DNA of 14,661 nt from CABMGU01 sp035292785 (GTDB taxonomy: Archaea; Nanobdellota; Nanobdellia; Woesearchaeales; ARS49): contig DATDPK010000065.1 in the NCBI GenBank assembly GCA_035292785.1, positions 1-14,661 on the forward strand, given 5' to 3'. The first letter of the stretch is position 1. Every line of letters starts with the position of its first letter. The notes beneath the pieces are model-generated. The model worked only from the letters and a program-made list of their open reading frames with translations. It searched no databases and was not told the DNA's origin. A program made the translations under genes and the position numbers. Shown piece after piece: positions 11,188-14,661 of this stretch.

Positions 11188-13382
11188 GCTCCCAACATTC
11201 CCGCAGTCAAGCCCTTTCTCTTGACAATCTGCTGGATGACTTTCGGCTGCAATTCAGCAGGCAATTTCTCAAAAGCCTGGTCAACAAGCGAAGAATTACC
11301 ACGGCCGGCAGTTGCAGAACGTAAATCACTGCTCCAGCCAAGCATCTCAGCAACAGGAAGCTTTGCCTTGACAGCAGTCTGATTGCCCTCCTGCGTCAAC
11401 TCCAAAACCTGGCCACGCTTGTTCATAACAAGCTTAGTGATTTCACCAGTAAACTCAAGAGGAGCTTCAATCAAATGAGTCTGCACAGGCTCGAACATAA
11501 CAGGGCCAGCATTCATCATAGCAAGCCTCATACCCTCACGAACACCAGGATAAACCTGGGCAGGACCACGGTGAATAGCGTCCTCGTGAAGCTTTGCATC
11601 AACCAAAGTAACCTTAACACCCATACATGGCTCTCTAGCCAACGGGCCTTCGTTCATAACCTGCTCAAAACCTTCCAAAACAAGTTCAATACACTCAGGC
11701 AACTGAACAATACCGCGAGTTTCATCAATGAAAATATTACCATGGTAAATGTGCTTGATAGCAATTGCAGTATCATTATCATAACCTACCTGCACAAGCT
11801 TGTCACGCAAAACCAAATCTTTCTTCTTAATACGGCCCTCAGAAATATCGCCGCTCTTAATCAACTCACGGACAGCAGGCTCCAAAGGCTCAACAACAAA
11901 ATAAAACTTGTTATGCTTGTTAGGCGTCTTACCCTCGGCCATACCAGACTTCTTTGAAACAGTCTCACGATAAACAACAATCGGAGGAGAAGTCCTAATC
12001 TTGACTCCTTTTTCAGTAACAATTCTATTCTCGATAATTTCCAAATGAAGCTCGCCCATACCGTGAAGCAAGTTCTCTCCAGTTTCTGGATTAATCTCAA
12101 TCTTGACAGAAGGGTCTTCCTTTGCAACCTTTTTCAAAACCTCAACCAGCTTTGACAAGTCCTGAGGCTTATCAGGCTCAATTGCCTTTGTGATAACCGG
12201 CTCAAAGATGTGTTTCAATTCCTCAAAAGGCTGTTCAGGCTCAAGCGTGATAGTTTCTCCAGCATTACCAGAAACTCCTGCAACCGCCAAAACATTGCCG
12301 GCAGGAACTTCCTCAATAATTTCAGGCTTGATACCCTGATACATAAAAACAGTAGCAACCCTCTGCTGCTGTTTTGCATTGTTAAGCCAAACCTGCATAC
12401 CCTCCTTGATTGTACCGCTGTACAAACGGCCGGCAGAAATTTCCCTTCCAGATTTCGGCTCGATAAGAATTCTTGTGACGACAAAAGCAACCTTTCCAGC
12501 AGGATTGCAGGAAAGCAAATCCTTGCCCAATTGAGAATCAAGGTCTCCTCTCCAAATCTTAGGAATACGATAAACCTGCGCCTCTTTTGGATTAGGCAAA
12601 TGCTTGATAACCATATCAAGAATGACTTCGTGTAGCGGGCATTTTTCCGAGATAAATTTTTCACGCTCTTCTTCAACAAGTTCGTAGATCTTAAGTATAT
12701 CCTTGAAATTAACGCCCTTCTTCTGCATGAAAGGAAGACTTAGAGCCCAATTGTCCCTTGCACTCCCAAACGCAACACTGCCATCCTGAATGTTAACCTT
12801 CCACTTCTGCTTGAACTCCGTCTCAGCAATCTGCTCAATCAAATGGTTAAACTCAGTGATAATCTCAACAAAACGCTTCTGCATCTGCTCAGGAGTATAC
12901 TGCATTTCCTTGATTAACCTGTCAACTTTGTTAATGAAAAGAACCGGCTTGACACGCTCTCTAAACGCCTGCTTCATAACAGTTTCAGTCTGCGGCATAA
13001 TTCCCTCAGAAGCACAAACAAGAACAACAGTACCATCAATAGCCCTCATAGCCCTTGTAACGTTACCACCAAAATCAACGTGGCCAGGAGTATCAATAAG
13101 ATTAATCAAATATTCTGATCCATGAAACTCGTGAACCATTGAAACATTAGCAGCATCAACAGTCATCAAACGAGTCTGCTCATCCTCGTGCTGCCAAGTC
13201 GCCATTCCCTTGTCCAATTCGCCGGCAGCAGCCTCTGACATAAAACCAGCAGCAGCAAGCAAATTATCAGTAAAAGCAGTCTTACCGTGGTGAATATGCG
13301 CGCTTGTAGCAATATTCCTAATCTTAGTATGGTCTTTCGACATGCGTTTCATACGCGCAATACGAGATTCCTCAATCGCCAT
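11184..13382 (-). CDS. fusA: Translation elongation factor 2 (EF-2)
   Basis: A 732-residue translocation GTPase, normal length for archaea. G1 is AHIHHGKT (28-35), with His31 where archaeal EF-2 normally has Asp; G2 is RLMT (71-74) instead of RGIT, keeping the Mg-binding Thr74; G3 DTPGH (97-101) and G4 NKVD (151-154) are standard. Domain II and the G'-less middle follow. Domain IV has LHEDAIHRGPAQVYPGVREGM with His604 as the expected diphthamide site. The terminal IVKRKGLTAGMLGA stretch is typical of domain V. ATG at 13382 follows AAAGGTG; it starts 2 bases after the NDK stop, so it is the last gene of the L7Ae operon. The motif changes are clean and leave an intact frame. Confidence 0.97.
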   Translation of the reverse strand: MAIEESRIARMKRMSKDHTKIRNIATSAHIHHGKTAFTDNLLAAAGFMSEAAAGELDKGMATWQHEDEQTRLMTVDAANVSMVHEFHGSEYLINLIDTPGHVDFGGNVTRAMRAIDGTVVLVCASEGIMPQTETVMKQAFRERVKPVLFINKVDRLIKEMQYTPEQMQKRFVEIITEFNHLIEQIAETEFKQKWKVNIQDGSVAFGSARDNWALSLPFMQKKGVNFKDILKIYELVEEEREKFISEKCPLHEVILDMVIKHLPNPKEAQVYRIPKIWRGDLDSQLGKDLLSCNPAGKVAFVVTRILIEPKSGREISAGRLYSGTIKEGMQVWLNNAKQQQRVATVFMYQGIKPEIIEEVPAGNVLAVAGVSGNAGETITLEPEQPFEELKHIFEPVITKAIEPDKPQDLSKLVEVLKKVAKEDPSVKIEINPETGENLLHGMGELHLEIIENRIVTEKGVKIRTSPPIVVYRETVSKKSGMAEGKTPNKHNKFYFVVEPLEPAVRELIKSGDISEGRIKKKDLVLRDKLVQVGYDNDTAIAIKHIYHGNIFIDETRGIVQLPECIELVLEGFEQVMNEGPLAREPCMGVKVTLVDAKLHEDAIHRGPAQVYPGVREGMRLAMMNAGPVMFEPVQTHLIEAPLEFTGEITKLVMNKRGQVLELTQEGNQTAVKAKLPVAEMLGWSSDLRSATAGRGNSSLVDQAFEKLPAELQPKVIQQIVKRKGLTAGMLGA

Positions 13383-13384
13383 AA

Positions 13385-13957
13385 TTACACCTTTCTATAC
13401 AACAAAGCTTCATCAACCCTATGATAAGGATGAAGTTCGTCTTTCTTGAACCAAATTGAAATTTCACGCTTTGCTGAATCTGTTGAATCACTTGCGTGAA
13501 TCAAATTCTGAATAGGCCTGCCTGAAACATCAGCCAGGCCATAACTGTCAAAAGCAAAATCGCCCCTAATCGTGCCAGGAGCAGCCCTGCTTGGAGCAGT
13601 ATCGCCAACAATTGTTCTTACCTTGTTGATAACATCGTGGCCTTCCAATGCAATTGCAACAGTAGGAGACATTGTGATAAAATCAATCAATTGCTGCCTG
13701 ATTCTTTGACCAATAGCTTTAGGAGCGTCGCTTATTTTCTGGCCTTTTGTTTCAGCAGCCTTCTTTGCCTTCTCGCCAACGCTTGTCAGCCAAGATTCAT
13801 CATCAGCATAATGCTTGCCAGCAATATCCTTTGTTGCATAACACATCTTCAAGCCGATAACCTTGAAACCAGTGCGCTCAAACCTTGACAAAATCTCGCC
13901 AATCAATGCACGCTGAACAGCGTCAGGCTTAAGCAACACCAAAGTACGCTCAATCAT
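13385..13957 (-). CDS. ndk: Nucleoside diphosphate kinase
   Basis: This enzyme regenerates nucleoside triphosphates, including GTP for the factors encoded around it, by phosphate transfer through a histidine. The 190-residue protein has ERTLVLLKPDAVQRALIGEI at the N-terminus (Lys10), APGTIRGDFAFD (126-137) and the catalytic NLIHASDS with His154, where Ala replaces the usual Gly after the His. It is about 40 residues longer than the standard 150. Part of the excess is an insertion of roughly 30 residues (about 53-85, Lys/Ala-rich, beginning DESWLTSVGEKAKK) before LIDFITMSP. Comparable insertions exist in other archaeal NDKs, as I recall. Its start overlaps the L24e stop by 4 bases. Confidence 0.95.
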   Translation of the reverse strand: MIERTLVLLKPDAVQRALIGEILSRFERTGFKVIGLKMCYATKDIAGKHYADDESWLTSVGEKAKKAAETKGQKISDAPKAIGQRIRQQLIDFITMSPTVAIALEGHDVINKVRTIVGDTAPSRAAPGTIRGDFAFDSYGLADVSGRPIQNLIHASDSTDSAKREISIWFKKDELHPYHRVDEALLYRKV

Positions 13958-14139
13958 TTCTTAGCTCCACCCTTCTCAAATGCCTTTGTCCATTTCAAAA
14001 ATCTTGAACTGCGGCCAAGCTTGAGCATATTCTTCTCGCACTTCATAGAACAAAAATTCAAAATCTTGCCGTCAGTCTTGACGTACATTGTGCCTGTTCC
14101 AGGCTCAATATTATACCTGCAAAAAGTGCACTTCACCAT
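13954..14139 (-). CDS. rpl24e: Large ribosomal subunit protein eL24
   Basis: A 61-residue zinc-ribbon ribosomal protein of archaeal/eukaryotic type. CTFC (4-7) and FCSMKC (29-34, Cys30 and Cys34) hold one zinc; GTGTMYVKTDGKILNFCS and RFLKWTKAFEKG are family features. It lies between S28e (1-base gap) and NDK (4-base overlap), the conserved archaeal order. Confidence 0.96.
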   Translation of the reverse strand: MVKCTFCRYNIEPGTGTMYVKTDGKILNFCSMKCEKNMLKLGRSSRFLKWTKAFEKGGAKK

Positions 14140-14140
14140 C

Positions 14141-14440
14141 TTAATTACCGCTCCTTCCGGACTTGTTCAAAGGCCTTGCCTCGATTTCAGTCTCTCTCAA
14201 CATCAAAATATCATCCTTCTGAACAGGACCCTTGACGTTCCTTCGCAAAACCTTGTCCTTATCCCTGCCGTCCAAAACACGGCATCTAACCTGAATAGCT
14301 TCTCCTCTTGTTCCAGTCCTGCCAATAATTTCCTCAATTCTTGCAGGAACAGCATAGCTAAACCTGACACCAGCTTCCTGCTTTTGAGGCTGCTTGAACT
14401 CCTGTCCTTCATCCCTGACTTTTTTCTTTACATCGCCCAT
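14141..14440 (-). CDS. rps28e: Small ribosomal subunit protein eS28 with N-terminal extension
   Basis: A 99-residue protein whose C-terminal 70 residues are a standard S28e: SYAVPARIEEIIGRTG (28-43), IQVRCRVLDGRDKDKVLRRN (49-68) and the closing LRETEIEARPL. The first 27 residues are a Lys/Glu/Gln-rich extension absent from the common short form. ATG at 14440 lies 1 base after the L7Ae stop, so translation is coupled. An internal start without the extension has no ATG or good ribosome site nearby. Confidence 0.95.
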   Translation of the reverse strand: MGDVKKKVRDEGQEFKQPQKQEAGVRFSYAVPARIEEIIGRTGTRGEAIQVRCRVLDGRDKDKVLRRNVKGPVQKDDILMLRETEIEARPLNKSGRSGN

Positions 14441-14441
14441 T

Positions 14442-14661
14442 TTAGCCCTTCAATTCAGCAATAATCTTCTTGGCATCGCCCTCAGCAATAACAGCAACAG
14501 CACTTGTCGGCAAACCAATGCCAGCAGCAGTGCCAAGCTCTTCCTTGCTGTCAACTTGTATGCAAGGAATTCCCTTTTCCTTTGCAAGCAAAGGCAAGTG
14601 AACAACTATTTCTGCAGGCTGAACGTCCTTTGCAAAAACAACAAGCTTTGCAGTGCCACGC
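14442..14661 (-). CDS. rpl7ae: Ribosomal protein L7Ae/eL8 (partial, C-terminal 73 residues)
   Basis: The C-terminal part of L7Ae; the start lies beyond the right edge. RGTAKLVVFAKDVQP, then the LPLLAKEKGIPCIQVDSKEELG segment and the closing TSAVAVIAEGD identify the family. L7Ae binds kink-turns in 23S rRNA, in box C/D and H/ACA guide RNAs and in RNase P RNA. It is the first visible gene of the operon L7Ae-S28e-L24e-NDK-EF-2, and its stop is 1 base from the S28e start. Confidence 0.96.
   Translation of the reverse strand, partial: RGTAKLVVFAKDVQPAEIVVHLPLLAKEKGIPCIQVDSKEELGTAAGIGLPTSAVAVIAEGDAKKIIAELKG

Overview
The window comes from an archaeon with a small, tightly packed genome. L7Ae, S28e, L24e, a diphthamide-type EF-2, EF-1A and an archaeal-length S10 are all present, promoters are TATA-box type, and several genes look leaderless. 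Short interspersed genes, convergent genes that touch or overlap at their stop codons, and a largely hypothetical surface proteome fit a DPANN lineage such as Woesearchaeota or Pacearchaeota. That placement is inference; no 16S rRNA is present.

Positions 1-1964 (minus strand) hold a redox operon: an AhpC-type peroxiredoxin, a winged-helix regulator, a three-helix membrane protein, a lipid-anchored thioredoxin and the start of a CcdA electron transporter that runs off the left edge. A 51-residue CxxC-x17-CxxC zinc protein (2082-2237) lies upstream. It is divergent from a 711-residue surface protein with Ig/FN3-like domains, three cysteine pairs and a C-terminal membrane anchor (2416-4551).

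Positions 4614-6229 (plus strand) begin with tRNA-Ser(UGA). The last 16 bases of this tRNA plus 2 flanking bases recur 118 bp downstream. Between the copies is a segment that can fold as a cloverleaf and carries tRNA-like boxes in antisense. A second thiol/metal cluster follows: a membrane-anchored His/Cys-rich protein, a 43-residue TRASH-like zinc-finger protein and a second, complete CcdA-like transporter.

Positions 6230-8142 are a metal-homeostasis region: a NUDIX hydrolase, a Fur-family repressor with a near-perfect Fur box between its TATA box and start codon, a divergent ZIP transporter with a His-rich loop, and a 29-residue peptide with eight cysteines that overlaps the end of the ZIP gene. 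A DUF433/DUF5615-type toxin-antitoxin pair follows (8140-8933).

Positions 8997-14661 are translation genes, mostly minus strand: EF-1A with S10, a secreted orphan on the plus strand, and the series L7Ae, S28e, L24e, NDK, EF-2. EF-2 takes the place after NDK where infB (IF-2) is usually found, so the classical str grouping is split. EF-2 also departs from the usual G1 and G2 motifs.

Read together, the left half suggests that the cell sends reducing power across its membrane through two separate CcdA modules, next to a disulfide-containing surface protein and next to zinc/iron/copper-type metal handling. The most unusual items are the eight-cysteine peptide, the His/Cys-TRASH-CcdA cluster and the tRNA-flanked cloverleaf segment.
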